This document shows, piece after piece, positions 43,186-55,809 of a stretch of 64,000 nt of DNA. The notes below the pieces were generated by a model. That model ran no database searches. It was not told where the DNA came from and was given only the letters and a program-made list of their open reading frames with translations. Each line of letters opens with the position of its first letter. Within the stretch, counting starts at the first letter, position 1. This stretch comes from Thamnidium elegans (lineage: Eukaryota > Mucoromycota > Mucoromycetes > Mucorales > Mucoraceae), in contig JAIXMG010000034.1 in NCBI GenBank assembly GCA_025201345.1, positions 186,001 through 250,000 of the forward strand. The letters run 5' to 3'. A program made the position numbers and the translations under genes.

Positions 43186-45389
43186 CTAAAAACCATCTTC
43201 ACTTTCTTCTTCTTCAGATTCAGACATATCGTGATCCTATTTCAAAGGCATTAATACTAGTCCATTTAAACGTGTTTAAACAACAACAAAAAAAACAAAC
43301 TTACCATATCTTCATCACTAGACATACCTTGATCTTCATCCTCATCCATACTTAACATCTCTTCAGCCTCAGCTTCGTCATCCGAATCCAACTCAACATA
43401 AACATTTTCAGGTAACTGAGCACGTTGTAACTGTTTATCATTAATATTAGAGTAAGATTTAACATTGACTTGACTTTGTACGATATCCAAACGACCTCTT
43501 AATGCGAGTAATTTAGGGAACACACCAAGACGAGTATCAAGAGCTTGATAGAAATTAGAAAGTTTACCAACCAAATCAGGCACCGTCATTAAATAAGCAG
43601 TATGAATCAAAAGTACAGATTTAATCCAAACCAACAAAACAGGAGCACGAATAGGTTTTTCTTGAAACCTAGTAATTAATTCAAGTAATAAAGGAATTAA
43701 ATATTCTGTAGGTAATTTTCTAATGGTGTTATCAATAACATCTGGTTTATAATGTTGTAAACAAGCTTCCAATAATCCTGCATCGTTTGTATGTAAAGCT
43801 TGTACCAAAACTGATCTTAAAGATCCTGCAGAAGGTGTATCGATCGTCTTTTTTTTATTGTTCTTCTTTTTAGATTGTGTTGTATCGGCAACGTCTAAAC
43901 TTTGAAGCTTTTGCTCAATAGATAATTCAACATTTTCTTCTTGCTCGTTATCATCGTTAGCCATCGTAGGTCCCTTGATAGTAAAATCAGTATTGCCAAT
44001 CACAGTAACTGCAGATTCATCATATGCCTTTCTTGTTGTTCTCAAATTATTAGCAGCAATAGAAGAAGTATCAATTAAATAATTTGTAATGGGTTGTCTA
44101 CTTAAAGTAATTTGAGGCAAAATAGCTCCTGTAGCTTCGTCAACATACTTGACTACTTCAAATGAAGGTTTAACACTAGACCCACGAGCAATCATAATAG
44201 ATTTACCACCATTATCAGTAACAAATTTAGCGCCCAAGATAGGAATCACTGTATTCTCAGCAGCAGTTGAAACAATCTTGACATTTGAATCGGCTTCTTT
44301 AGTCATGGAACGCATCATCTTTCTACGGTTACTTCCAGTAGCTGTTTGCGCTGCTGTAAATGAAGCATTTTCCCAAATACCAACAAGACCATCATCAGTC
44401 ACTGCTAAAACAGATGGCTCGGTGCTGGAGAAATCAATATGTGATACGTTAGTTTCAAGTGTTAACGCAGTCAAATTGTTGGAATTCGTGTTGGTGGTTT
44501 GTGCATCCCAGACGTTGACATAACGATCGTCTTCAGCGTTAGATACTAATACATCGTCTTGGTGAGAGAATGAAAGTTCTTTAATAGCACTAGCATGACC
44601 AGTGAATTTCTTGATAACGGTACGTGTAGTCAAATCCCAAAGTGTAATTGTATGACCTGCAGTTGCCAACTTGTTTTCATCGTGACTTAATTTCAATTTA
44701 CGAACGTTCTTAGCATCTGCCTTCCATTTGCTATATTATATATTTTGTTAGTTTTTATTCTTTTTTTTTTCCCAGTGTATATACACCCTTACAAAAAAAA
44801 AACTTACAAAATCTCTTTTCCTTCTTCAATATCCCATTCAACAATAAAATTATCTTCAGCAACTGAATAACCTCTTGTACCATCTTTAGTCATAACAAAA
44901 TCAGTGATAGCAGTAGTATGTCCACCCATCAACTGTTTAACAATAGCACCATGAGAAAGTGAGTACATGGCAACTGATCCAGATTGCATACCAAGTGCAA
45001 TCACTCTAGATAAAGAAGCAATACCACTCTTTTTCTTTTTAAATGCTTGAACAGTGTTTGCCTATCAAAGGGTATAAATATAATATATTATGCAAATAAT
45101 AAAAATCTATAGAACTTACTTGTAAATCACCAGTATCTTTTAAATATCCCCAAGTCAAACAAGTAATTTTTTCCTTTTCTTGTGCAGAATAATCGTTACT
45201 GACAGTTCCAGAACGAACGTTAAAGATACGAAGACGGTGACGATCAACAGCATGTGTGATCAAAGCAAAGTAATCGGCAGTTGTGCTTTCATCGAATGAG
45301 GAAATAACAATACCGGCATTCTCTGAGGCATTAGCAGAGGTCTCAACTGTTGAAGTATCGGGATTTCTCTTATGAGTTACTTTTCCCAT
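43186..45389 (-). CDS. UTP5: U3 snoRNP / t-UTP component UTP5 (WDR43 homologue)
   Basis: Four exons (45389-45120, 45061-44808, 44730-43305, 43236-43186) encode 666 residues. N-terminal WD40-type propeller: LRIFNVRSG, MGGHTTAITDF with VEWDIEEG, LATAGHTITLWDLTTR, KFTGHASAIKELSF, and GLVGIWENA. A C-terminal Utp12-type helical domain follows (about residues 460-575, LRSVLVQALHTNDAGLLEAC, LPTEYLIPLLLELIT, RAPVLLVWIKSVLLIHTAYL). The tail is strongly acidic (MDEDEDQG, SESEEEESED). Utp5/WDR43 belongs to the t-UTP subcomplex that starts SSU processome assembly on nascent pre-rRNA in the nucleolus. The last 17 codons are in a separate exon. It is upstream of and co-oriented with the phospholipase D gene. 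Confidence 0.88.
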
Positions 45390-46503
45390 GTTTTTTAATC
45401 GATTCAAAAGTTTATGAAAAAAAAAGGTTTTCCCAGTAAGAAAAAAAGGTTCAAAGGAAAAAAAAATTATGATAAATAGGCCGTCACTATGACTGCTTTA
45501 TCTTGTTTTCTGCAAAAAAAAAAAGGGTCGGAAGAGATTAGAAGCTCGGTAACGCAGTTCTGCTCTAAACTCGCGACTATTTACTTTTTAGGTTTATTCA
45601 CAGTAGATACTACGGGACATTTTTTTTTTCTATTGGTACTGGTTTTTTTTTTTTGGAAAAGGTATCAGATACACCTTCTCGCAGTTGAATCTGCTAATTA
45701 AAATGTAGTTTTAGAAGCTTAATGTGTACCTGTATACTAATAAAAATATGCCCGTTTCCCTGACCGTTGCTGAAAAAGTAACAACTCGTTATATTTTAAT
45801 ATATCACAGTCATACATCATCTTTCTGACATACACATTGCTTGCAAGTTTTGGATATTTTTCCCGAATATTTCAGGCTACGAATTGTGATAAAAGTAAAA
45901 ATCCTGGAGCTTTGGGTTTGCGTTGTTGATTTAAATTTTCAGTCGCTTCTCTCTCGAGAATAGGGTAAGTTTCACTTCAAAAGTACAATAAAGATGAACT
46001 ATGTTAGGGTTAATTACTGTTTTGAAAAAAAAAAAGAGCTGATAGATAAGCACGCTATACAACCGAAGACTACTTGCAAAGATCGATTTCACTGTTTTCT
46101 TAATTGATGAGTCTATTGTTTATTTATTTATTTTACTTTCCAAGTGAACGAATAAAAGTGTAGTTCCTAAAACTACTTGTATATAAATGTATCCGTACTC
46201 TCTTAACTTGAGCAATGCTTTTCTTAAACTGTACGAATCCTTTTGCAAATGATCAATCCCAAAAACAGTGATATAAAAAAAGTGGGACTGCTTGGATCAT
46301 GATGACCTTGCCTCTTTTTTTTTTTTTTTTTTTTTTTTCTCATAAAGAAATATAACTTCTCTTTTGAAAATAATTATACACAAAAAATCTTGGATTATTA
46401 CTAATGAATATTATTTACAAGTAAGAAAAGCTTTATTTATTATTGACATTAAGCTAATAACTTTATTATTTAAATAGGTATAAATAACCTTTTTTTATTC
46501 CAA
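45390..46503. other. Divergent intergenic region UTP5 / SMG6
   Basis: 1.1 kb with no gene seen. Poly-T of about 23 nt at 46316-46338 and poly-A runs. A TATAAATA element at 46480-46487 lies just before the SMG6 start codon. Confidence 0.5.
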
Positions 46504-48915
46504 ATGAGTAAAAAAAACAATATTCCAAGAAGAAGAAATGATGAATTCAATCGTAACAAATTAAGAGAAGGCTCAAGCGAAAGACAATTATTTGACCCTC
46601 GTTCTGACAACCCACTTGCTTTTAATAAACCAACTACCGAAGATGACTCAAAAAATCCAACCACAAGAAGGGACTTATTATTAAAGAGACCTGAATCTGC
46701 TACTAATAGTAGACGCCTATGGAATGCTGATACTAATGAAGAGGCTGAAAAATCCGAACATGTAAAACCACTTATTAAACGAGTGTCCCCTCAAGAAAAT
46801 ACGAAACCTGTAACTACTATCACTGCTTCTACTGCTGCAACTGCCTCTACTACTACACCAGTTAGAAAAAAAATACCAAAAGAACAAGATCAAAAAAAAG
46901 AATCTCAAAGAAAACACCTTAAATCGCTTGTAACCTCCATTCGCACCGTCGAGACTCAACTAGAGACGCTTACAGCAACATCGCGTTCGTTATCTTGTTT
47001 CGGTACTGACGCAGAAAATCAAATACCTAACCGTCGCACTACCACTGTGGACCAACCAACTGACACACAACCCATCTTGGTCGAACAAGACCTTATCGAT
47101 ACTGAAACTATTTGGAAACAAAAGATTCAACTTCACTTGTCACTGTGTGAAAAATATCTCGAGATATTAAATTGTGATTTAGAGTATGCGGAAAAAAAGG
47201 GATTAGAAACTCTATGTTGGAAAAGAGCTGTGTACAGTCTAGTAGATCAGTTTAGGCGAGCTCTCCAGAAATCAAGCATGGCTAGTAAACCTAGCGGCTT
47301 GGCTAATATGTTGATGGAGAAAGAGTCCGTAGTACCTGTGATTAACCCTGGTGGTGGTATGACCTTTATAAAAATAGAACAGCAACAACAAAATCAAGAC
47401 AATCAATTATTGATTAAACAAACCAAAATGATTTTAACTTTATTTTTGGAATACCTTGATTTATCTGACAGCTTTTATAAAAGAGTAACTTTATTTTTAA
47501 AGAGTGTAGATGATGAAACTGATCAAGATATGGAAACTTATCTAAGTCAGTGGAGACGTACCAGAAAATACAAGTGGTATTCTTGTATCCCTGTGCGTGC
47601 TGATATAGCAAGATACAGGTTATGTTATACTCCTGATACCTTGGACGTACAAGTTACTACAGATTGGACTAAACAAAACGCGTTTAAAGAAGCTTGGAAA
47701 AGATACTTTTTGGGTATTTGGTTAATGCCAGCAAGAGGAAATTTTTATTTTAATCTATCGTTATTATTGCAACAGTTAAAACCTACTCCTGGTAACGAAT
47801 TTTATAAACTTTATCTTAGTACACGTAGTTTAATGGTACGTCGTAATGGTTTTTTAAATGCCCGAGAAAGTATGTTGGTATTATTTGAAAATAATCGTAA
47901 ATGGATTCATAATCATTTACAATCTACCGCTACCGCAACTACTACTATTAATACAAGACAAAAGAAAGATGCCAATAAGCGACTCAACAAACCCAATAAG
48001 AACTCGGTTGGTAAATCATTATTAGCTGATAAAGATGCCATTATTCCTGCTTTATTTGTTCGTCTTCACGGTATGCTATTTACTAAAATCGGATTAGATG
48101 AATTTGCAAGCATTAAAGCATGTTATTTTGATACCTTGTTTGAAAAGAACAATGGAAAAACACCTGGGTTAATTATCGACGATTCAAAGCCTGCAACAAA
48201 CGATTCTGACCAACTTTCTGAATCACATTTATTTTGGTTTGAAACTATTATTTTATGTCTATCCTCACTTTATACTTACGACTACGCAAACTCTAAATTA
48301 ACAAAACTCATTTCCATCAATTCAGCAAAGATATTCTACCCTGATAATAATACTGATGAACAACAACAACAACAGTTTCAATCACTTTTAGAAGACCTTG
48401 GCGAAAGTATTTTGTTTACTTATGAAATTGATTTAACTTGTCAAATAGCTATTGAGTTGTTTCAAAGGTACCTTGATCCCTTGTTACCATCTCCTAATAT
48501 CCCCGTCTTACCAAAGTTACCGTATGTCTCTCTCAACTATAAAGACAACAAAGAGTTTCTGCTTGGTACTGCCGCCACTGAATCACAACCTGATTCACAA
48601 TCTGATTCACAAGAGACAGTAGAAGGGGATCATCAAGCTTGGCTTGTCTTTATTGAGATCTTACTTCACTGGATGGTACTTAACGGTGTATGTATTCGAT
48701 CACCAGATCGAGTTTCGCTGTGGGAATCATTGATCGGTGATATCGGTTACGATCTTATATCTCACCAAGGAAAACGATTCAACGACACTCACAACTGTAA
48801 AATCTCGTCTTCCTTCTGGCTACTTTTATTACACTTCTTAAACAAGTTATTATCTGAACTACCAGAAGAAGAAAAATACGATATGGTCAATAAACATCTA
48901 ATGCAAGACGATAAT

Positions 48916-48973
<58 letters not shown>

Positions 48974-50224
48974 AAAAGTTTTCAGATAGCGAAATTGCAT
49001 TTGCTAATAATATCTCGATGATTTTAGGTCAAGAACCTGATTTACCAGAAGAGAATTATTTAAGAGGGCTAGGTTGGGTAGATGAAATTCATGGTAGGTT
49101 TTTAAAACTGGAACCACAAGTTCAACAAACTACCACCACCAAACAAGGCTTGTTTGATACCGTTATGCGTCGTAAGATAAAAATTCTTGATTACGGATTT
49201 ACGCTTGTTAAGGTAAGAAGTATTTTTATAATTAAAAAAAAATCTATTTTTAATTATTTTTTGCAGCATTTAGATGATATACTTTACTATGACCCAGTAG
49301 AAGAAATATTTACAGTATTTAAGCAAGTAGAAGAACGAGCAACTGCACTTGACCACGAAATCAACTTAAATCAAACCAAACAAGACGTCGATGATTACCT
49401 CTACGATGAACCTGTCACTACCATAGCCGAAATGGACGATGACGTATTATTATCTAGCGAAACAGAATGCTTTGATGAGAAAAGTGAAGGCGATGATATC
49501 ATGACGCAATTGAAAAAACGACGTGAACAATTACAATCGATTGTAGCTTCTGCTGAACAAGAAGAAAGATTTGGATATCGCCGTTTACCTGCTCGAGCTA
49601 AAGAAAGAGAAGCACGTTTAAATCATTTACGTCAATGTATTATTCCAGGTAAAACTATCTTGGTATTAGATACCAATTGTTTTATTGGACATATTGATCA
49701 TGTTCGAAAACTATTGGAGTCTAAAAAGTGGACCATTATTGTACCTCTTGTTGGTGAGTGTTTATTATATAATATATATATATATGTGTGTGTGTGTTTG
49801 TGTGTGTATGTGTGTATATGTAAACTAAACGTTATTAATATTAGTTGTTACCGAGTTGGATGGTCTTCGTACAAACCCTCATCGTTTAGGTTTAGTTGCA
49901 CAACAAGGTATCGAATTATTACAGAATACTTTAGCTGTCAAATCCAACAAACAACTACTTCGTATTCAAACCTCTCATAATAATTTTATGAACGATATTT
50001 CGATTCGTTCTGAACAATTTGTGTTTGGAGAAACAGATAAAAACTTAGATGATTTGGTTCTTTCATCTTGTTTATGGTGGATAGGTCAACAAGTTACTAA
50101 GGATGATAAAACTGTACCAGTTTGTTTGGTTACAGGCGATAGAAATTTAAGTGTAAAAGCAAGAGCGAGAGATGTGGAAGTTGTACCTGTCTCTGCTATT
50201 ATTCAATTAACCCCAAAAGAATAA
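46504..50224 (+). CDS. SMG6: SMG6/EST1-type protein with C-terminal PIN nuclease domain
   Basis: Three exons (46504-49212, 49267-49753, 49845-50224) encode 1,191 residues. The basic, disordered N-terminus (about 150 residues) is followed by the helical 14-3-3-like/EST1 region (about 200-560: LHLSLCEKYLEIL, YFLGIWLMPARGNFYFNLSL, YLSTRSLMVRRNGFLNARES) and the EST1 DNA/RNA-binding domain. A C-terminal PIN domain has the catalytic acidic residues at LVLDTNCFIGH, VVTELDGL, NLDDLVLSS and LVTGDRNLSVKAR. SMG6 cleaves mRNAs undergoing nonsense-mediated decay; EST1 homologues also bind telomerase. All PIN acidic residues are present, so it should be active. A pure Asn run of about 20 residues (AAC repeat, 48911-48970) is inserted in the DNA-binding region. 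Intron 1 is 54 nt and stop-free, so its retention would only add 18 residues. Confidence 0.88.
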
Positions 50225-50929
50225 AATAAAACGATTTTTGACGATTTTATATAAAACTCGGATTTTCATTTAAGATTTGGAAGCTTAAAAAATAACGTGG
50301 ATCATTGCAAATCGCACGAGAAACAAAAAAAAAGCATTTATTTTTTTCTTTATTGAGCAAGATTTTTATTTTTCTCAGTCGGCTTCAGCATTTGCAACAA
50401 AACGCTTTTTGTGTCCTTACAGGGATACAAAGGAAATTGTCCTTTTTTTTTTTTTTTTAAGCGGTGATATACGTATTTGAGATATTCATACGTAACCAGC
50501 TTAGCAACAGCAACAAAAAACCCAAAAAAAAAAAGTAGTGTACTACCAATGTCTTCATTTGTCTTGGAAACATATGAATTAGCTTAAAAAAAAACCTCGT
50601 GTACCCCCAGCTCTTTTTTTTTTTTTTTTGCTCTCAGTCATTTACTCTCTATTTTGCTATATATAAAAAACTGGTGATATTAAACAAAAAGGCTTTAATT
50701 CTTCTTTTTAAAGATACTAATCTCTTTCTTTTGTATTTACATATTTCTCTCTCTTTTTAACTATTTTATTCAAAGATCTTTTTTTCTTTTTTTCAAAAAA
50801 AGAATAATCTCCGCTGGTTCTAAAATAAAAAACTTACTAAAAAACAAATCGTTTTGGATATTTCCTAATATATTGATAATCAGCCAAGACAATCCCCTAT
50901 AAAAGAAGACGCAGCCTCCGCTCATAAAC
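50225..50929. other. Intergenic, promoter of the calmodulin-like gene
   Basis: Several poly-T runs (50442-50458, 50613-50629) and TATA-like elements (CTATATAAAAA at 50657-50667 and CCTATAAAAG at 50896-50905). No coding potential. Confidence 0.5.
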
Positions 50930-51596
50930 ATGAAGTTCTCTTTCTTTTCCATGTTTTCAAAATCTAAAAATACAAAGTTGGAAAAATCCAACCCCAAGGT
51001 GTCAGACGAAGAATTAAAAAGTCTTCGTGAAGGTAAATTAAATAAACAATGTAAACAATAAACAATTATTTATAATAATAAAAAAATATTTAGCTTTTAC
51101 TCTGTACGACAAGGATAAAAATGGTGCTATTAACTTGCAAGAGTTTGCTGATATCGTTAAAAGTTTAGAAATAGTCACTGAAGAAAAAAAGATTCAATCA
51201 CTTGTCAAAGAAGTAGATAGTAATCAAGATGGTCATATTGATTTTAACGAGTTTGTAAATGCCATGACTACGCTTTTGGGTTCAACTCAACAAGATAATT
51301 CTTTAAGAAAGTGGAGTACATATCCTATTGGTGGTGACGATAAAAAAGAAAAGACTTATACACGTAGAATGAGTAAGCACGAAACAGACGAGTTAAGATT
51401 ATGTTTCGAAAAATTTGATAAGAATGGGGATGGTCAAATCTCAGTTAATGAATTAAAAGAAGTTATGGATCGTCTCGGTGAAAAATTATCTGAAAATGAA
51501 CTCAAAGAAATGATAAACGATGCTGATACAAATAAAGATGGCTTTATTGATTTTGAGGAATTCAAGGCTTTAATTCCTGCTTCTGACACTAAATAG
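50930..51596 (+). CDS. Calmodulin/troponin C-like protein with four EF-hands
   Basis: Two exons (50930-51032, 51094-51596) encode 201 residues. An N-terminal extension of about 27 residues (MKFSFFSMFSKSKNTK...) precedes four complete EF-hand loops: DKDKNGAINLQEF, DSNQDGHIDFNEF, DKNGDGQISVNEL and DTNKDGFIDFEEF. All calcium-coordinating positions are filled. The two lobes are joined by an unusually long, Lys-rich linker (about 30 residues including GGDDKKEKTYTRRMSKHET) compared with eight in calmodulin. It is probably a calcium sensor related to, but distinct from, calmodulin. The extension and linker would alter target choice; the target is unknown. Confidence 0.88.
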
Positions 51597-51770
51597 AAGA
51601 AGAGCCCATTACTGCTACTATATATTTAAATAAGGCTCACAAATAGAAATTAAATTGTAACCTTTTTGACCTGTACCACTAAGAAAAAAAAATTAAAAGA
51701 TAAATTCCTAATTTTTAATTATTTTTTTTTTTCACTTTTCTCTCTACTTTTTTTTTTCTTTTAATTTGAC

Positions 51771-53344
51771 ATGAAAAAAACATCATTTTGGATACAATTC
51801 ATATGTTTCCTTCTTATTTTACTTTCATGCCTAACAATAGGTTTCGGAAGTTGGCTGGAAACAAATGATTTATTTTATTTATCTTCACCAATAATAAGCC
51901 AACGTTTTTCAATATTTAAAATCGCCATGGTAGCAGATACAAAGACATTATATTTAAGCATTGGATTATGGCGTTATTGTGTATCTGATACTTTTAACAA
52001 TATAAATGAATGCTCTTCAATTAAAATGAATTTCGATATAGGTATTTGTTAACCCTTTTTTTTTTTTTTGATAAACCAAAAAAAAAAAAAAACTAATTTA
52101 AATTTACAATAGATGCATTCACATTAATGGACTCAATCATATATACCAATCTAAGCCGATTACCAGCGTTGACTTCAGTTTCGTATGTCCGACTGATCCC
52201 CCTGTTAATATCTTCATTTATTGGTGTCGTATCAGCTTGTATATCATTATATTTACTACCCGGCAATCGTAAAAAATCAGTGCAGCGAAAGGGACTTTTA
52301 TGGTTTGCCAGTGTATTATGTCTTACAAGTGCCGGATTAGTTTCTGCCACATTTGGAGTTACATATTATCAATACTCAAGAAATATCAGAAACGCATGTT
52401 ACTTGGTATTATCTAAACATGACATTAATAATACATTTATTTGCCAGAGTTACACACCAAGTCTAGAAATTATATTACTTGGATTGGCTATTGGTTTTTT
52501 CATTATCAGCTCTATATACTGTATGTTTATTTCTTCTCAGAATCAATTATTAGCTGATAGTTGCAAGACGCACAATACCAACATGAGTAATTTTTCATTT
52601 TATGTCTCAGAGGAAGATTATCATCGACCACCTGTGACTTCAACAATAGATATTGAAGAAAAACAATCGGCTGATGAAACGGTCTGGAATAATAAAGAAA
52701 GACTTTCGTTACGTCCTCCGCCACCATTTATCAATAACGTAAAAAAGGTTGGGTGCCGATCCACAACTGATGCGCCGCTAAAAGTTCATCATCAAGTAGG
52801 TTGTAATAATAAACCAGATTCAGTTACCGATATCAACTACGTGCAACCAGATACAGATATTAAATTTACGTCATCTTCTACAGAAGACGTGCTATTACCT
52901 CCTACCTTACCTTTTGCGAACAATAATAGATCTTCGTACAATAGTAGACCTCTAAGTCATGGTTCCGGAAATACATTTGGCGCATTTAGTAATGGTCCTA
53001 GTAGTCCTTCAGCAGATGATGCATCTCAAGCATCATCGTCTTCTTATATTGACCATCAACGAAGTGACTCTGGTACCACTTATAACCCATTATATACTAC
53101 ACAGGGTACTCAATCAAATCATACCCTGGGTACCTTTCGTCATAAACCAAGCTCACACGCTTACCTCTATTATAACTCCTCATTTGAAGATGAAGATACA
53201 AGATCGTTTCACAATAATTCGTCAGAAAATAATACGGATACGAATAATAGTAGTACCGTAAGCAATCAGTCATCAATTATACCCGAACAAAGTTCATCTA
53301 ATGTTTTATCTAAACGTATTCATGACTATCTTCAACAAAACTAA
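51771..53344 (+). CDS. SUR7/PalI-like plasma membrane protein
   Basis: Two exons (51771-52041, 52113-53344) encode 500 residues. The layout is that of SUR7/PalI (Rim9) proteins: a signal-anchor first helix (residues 7-29), an extracellular loop containing the family-like GLWRYC, then three TM helices (about 122-145, 160-182, 215-240). The long cytosolic tail is Ser/Asn/Thr-rich, with PPPPF and Glu/Asp patches. Members act in eisosome or MCC domains or as Rim pathway pH sensors. GLW.YC followed by a spaced Cys is the strongest marker. Which subgroup it belongs to cannot be decided. Confidence 0.75.
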
Positions 53345-54082
53345 AATGTGGGCCTATTCATGTTCTAGCTTTTTTGAAAACTTTAATTAAATCCATTTTT
53401 GGAAAAAGGTACCATGTTGTTTATATTAGAAGATCCAAAAAGACATTTAACATATCTGTGTAACACACACACACACACACACACACGCAGAATACAAAAC
53501 GTTTTCAAATAATAAAATTGTATATACGTATATATATATATATGATTTTGATTATGTTACATATTTGCGTTTTACTTCGCTATTAAATAAAATAAATAGC
53601 TTGTACACTTATCATTGTAGCCTAAGCAATTATTACGACTTTTTTGTATACATCTTTTTTAAATTAAACCATTGAAACCAGTTTTTTCGTGTTAAATAAC
53701 TAAAGTATAACAAAGGTTTTTAAGCTTCAGTCGTACTAAGTGCATTTTTTTTATCCCTTTGGTCAAGCACAAAAAGAGGCTCGGATCTCGTTAACCGTAC
53801 TTACATGTTACTTTGTAGGATATTTATCAAAAAAAAAAAAAAAATACGCGTACTTATTATCCTCGTGACATAATTATGCTAAAAAGTATTTTTGTAACCA
53901 TGACCGGGAACTTTATATAATATCTAAATAGATTGATTGAGTACAATATGGTTATACTTTTGATTAGATTGGGGAACAATAGGTGTCACTTTTTTTCCCA
54001 TGGAATGCACATATATATATATATATATAAAATACGTTATTACAGTACACAATACTTTTGATCTCAACAAGTTTTTCATGTG

Positions 54083-54116
<34 letters not shown>

Positions 54117-54722
54117 TAGTTAACCCGATTCGGAGAACAATAAAGTAGAAGGGTGCATACAGTCGGAATCCAATGTAATAAATCATTTCGCGTGAACACA
54201 GATCAGTTAGTGCCATAATTACTAAATTGAATCCGGTTCTGAAAAGTAACTTTCCTCGCTTTATTAAATTATCACATCACATTACTCGCAGCTTAGTTAG
54301 TATTATTTATTTTTTACCGCGTTTTATACTTTTTATAGAATGAAATATTAAATCACATCAGCTTCTTACATACACATAATACGATACGGAAACATTAAAT
54401 TCGTGTATCTTAATATCCGACTGACCCCAAGTCAAATACATATCTTTGTTTCTGCAGAGAAAAAGCAAACAACGTAAAAAAAAAGTGACATCCCAACACA
54501 TTTATGCCGCCTTAAGGCAAAAGAAACCTACTAAAAGAAAAGTATTATTCACTCCTACTTGTCAGTTACAGATTTAAAACATACACTGAACAAGGTTTAC
54601 GATGGCTCAAACAATTTTGTATTTGCCAAGACAAAATATATTTTTAGTTAAAAAAAAAAGAAAGACTCGCTTCTTCACTTTATTTTTCTTTTATTTTAAT
54701 AGAGGTATTTTTTTTTACAAGC
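53345..54722. other. Intergenic, repeats only
   Basis: Microsatellites (AC)n at 53464-53486 and (TA)n at 53531-53542 and 54011-54028, and a run of about 31 T at 54085-54115. Many homopolymers but no protein-like ORF. Confidence 0.5.
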
Positions 54723-55809
54723 ATGTCTCATGATAATTACGAATTACCTTCCATTTATACGAGGAAACCAGAACAAAACGGCCAGTACGATTCAGAAGAT
54801 GAAGAAGAAGAGATAAATCTTGGTAATGTCATGTCTTCTGATGCTGCCTTAACAACAAAACGAAGCACATTTCGAGACGTCCATTTAGAAGACAATCGTT
54901 TAGCTTGGTTATTATTAGCAACATCGCTATCCATCTTGATCATGACTGCAGTTCCTGTTTTATGTGATATACCCAATATATCTCCTTGGTTTACAGGTGA
55001 TGCTTTATTTCGTTTCTTTGACCCTATCATCACTTTACCGTTAAATTTATTTATAATCACAAGGGCTGATATCATGACCTCTGGAAGATCAAATTACTGT
55101 AAGTTGAAATAACATAAATCATGTAATGTGTATTTTATGTATCTGTTGTTTATATAGGGGGACCTTTGAGTGAAGCAAGTGTAGTATGGTTATTGTGGTC
55201 TTTTGGTGCAGCACTATTTGTTCAATTTCATGGTGTACATACAGCTAGTGCCTTGTTTAAAGTAAGATAGTCTTTATACATTTGAATATATGTATTAAAA
55301 TGCAATTATAGCATCCAATTCAAGATTTTAATTTGGCTCATCCAGAATTAGTAGTACAGTACCCTGTATTACACGAAATATACTCTAATATGAGAGATTT
55401 ATGGGAACATTACATTGCACATTATCTTTACGCTGGAGGAGCGATGATTATGAGCTGGGTTCAATTATTCGCCTTTAGAAATCAATTACATGGACCATTA
55501 CCAACAGTTACAAAAATAGTCTGGATTATTGGTAGTATAGTATATGGATTATTATTATCTGCCGTAGCTATTCAATTCCCAGATGGATTAATTGTAGGAT
55601 TAGTTTACACAGTCGTGATTGGATCCATCTGTATAGCCATGATATTATTGAATCCTAAAAACTTGAAAAGAGGAGGTTTATTAACAATGGGAAGACGTAT
55701 GGTGATACAGTTTTATTTAGGCGCTTGTATTTTAGGCTTGTTTGTTATTATTATTTGGATTGCAAAATTTGGTTTGTTAAATAGAAATGCTGCTATCGCT
55801 GGTAAATAA
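54723..55809 (+). CDS. Multi-spanning membrane protein, unknown
   Basis: Three exons (54723-55098, 55158-55261, 55312-55809) give 325 residues, with an acidic N-terminus (SEDEEEEINLGN). Hydrophobic segments suggest about seven TM helices (about residues 60-82, 95-113, 130-152, 190-212, 222-242, 248-268, 288-312). The second exon provides GPLSEASVVWLLWSF and HGVHTASALFK. The loop HEIYSNMRDLWEHYIAHYLY has several His and acidic residues near a membrane interface, reminiscent of membrane hydrolases of the CREST type, but this is too weak to assign. The CDS end overlaps the convergent gene by 33 bp. Confidence 0.72.

Noticed and set aside
48789..48971. Minus-strand poly-Leu ORF
   Set aside because: Antisense translation of the AAC repeat in SMG6.
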